NCBI GenBank assembly: GCA_030645495.1
Contig: JAUSLV010000018.1
Span: forward strand, 582,109-646,108
Direction: 5' to 3'
Length of the DNA stretch: 64,000 nt
Source: Actinomycetota bacterium
GTDB lineage: Bacteria; Actinomycetota; Acidimicrobiia; Acidimicrobiales; Ilumatobacteraceae
Numbering within the stretch: position 1 is the first letter of the stretch; every line of letters begins with the position of its first letter. A program made the position numbers and the translations under genes. Positions 63,924-64,000 of the stretch are shown here, in pieces. Below the pieces are notes generated by a model, which saw only the letters and a list, made by a program, of their open reading frames with translations, did no database searches and was not told where the DNA came from.

Positions 63924-64000
63924 CTAGCGAACGAAGATCGACGCTTTCTCAGCCAAGTCGAGGAACGGCTGCGGCAGGATTCCCAACACCATGGTCAATG
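63924..64000 (-). CDS. 3' end of a further NuoN-like gene (cut by window edge)
   Basis: Only 24 codons and a TAG are visible. They translate to a hydrophobic and then amphipathic end, LTMVLGILPQPFLDLAEKAS plus IFVR, which resembles the C-terminus of actinobacterial NuoN (pattern VxLGxxPxPxLDLA). The polyprenyl synthase follows on the same strand, as after nuoN in some actinobacteria. With so few residues another antiporter-like subunit cannot be excluded. Confidence 0.5.
   Translation of the reverse strand, partial: LTMVLGILPQPFLDLAEKASIFVR

Overview
The window is GC-rich, densely packed actinobacterial DNA. I infer a member of the Acidimicrobiia or a close relative. The reasons are high-GC codon use, a NucS mismatch endonuclease, menaquinone-type biosynthesis genes, GTG/TTG starts, and lead genes whose -10 hexamer sits 6-8 nt before the start codon (leaderless style). 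No plasmid, phage or rRNA features are seen. Layout: (1) 1-13.6 kb holds sugar-nucleotide genes (rmlC fragment, Gfo/Idh oxidoreductase, manA), nucS, two MFS transporters, an ABC1/UbiB kinase, a secreted M16 peptidase, a CysQ-like phosphatase and an ABC-F ATPase. (2) 13.6-18.4 kb holds tRNA-Tyr with its terminator, yajQ, a large membrane-anchored protein of unknown role, and acetyl-CoA synthetase. (3) 18.4-29.9 kb is an 11-subunit complex I operon (nuoABCDHIJKLMN, no nuoEFG) ending in an overlapping NDUFAF7/MidA-type methyltransferase gene. (4) 29.9-39.2 kb holds an open winged-helix frame with REP-like inverted repeats, a GNAT acetyltransferase, and a catabolic block: aldehyde dehydrogenase, class I amidotransferase, APC permease, FGGY kinase and an S1P-lyase-like PLP enzyme, divergent from two tandem C26 gamma-glutamyl hydrolases. 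(5) 39.2-40.4 kb is a 1.2-kb cassette: one AbiEi/DUF559-type nuclease gene bracketed by a ~92-bp, 85%-identical inverted repeat. (6) 40.4-60.5 kb is a ~20-kb string of 21 genes on the minus strand with almost no gaps: an unknown membrane protein, a 2x[4Fe-4S] ferredoxin, a split b6f-like cytochrome b, Rieske protein, diheme cytochrome c, another unknown membrane protein, then a full 14-subunit nuoA-N. (7) 60.5-64 kb holds a divergent monoheme cytochrome c, a geranylgeranyl-reductase-family (MenJ-like) flavoprotein, a polyprenyl diphosphate synthase, and at the right edge what looks like the 3' end of another nuoN. Together the genes describe a menaquinone respiratory chain. The 14-subunit complex I oxidises NADH. 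The 11-subunit complex probably takes electrons from another donor such as ferredoxin. The bc complex is of the b6f/Firmicutes type, with a cysteine in the position that carries heme ci, and is apparently co-transcribed with complex I. The most unusual items are the inverted-repeat nuclease cassette, the bc-complex I superoperon with two unrecognised membrane subunits, the predicted heme-ci cytochrome b in an actinobacterium, and a short IPEHLLKRS-type motif shared by several cytochrome proteins.
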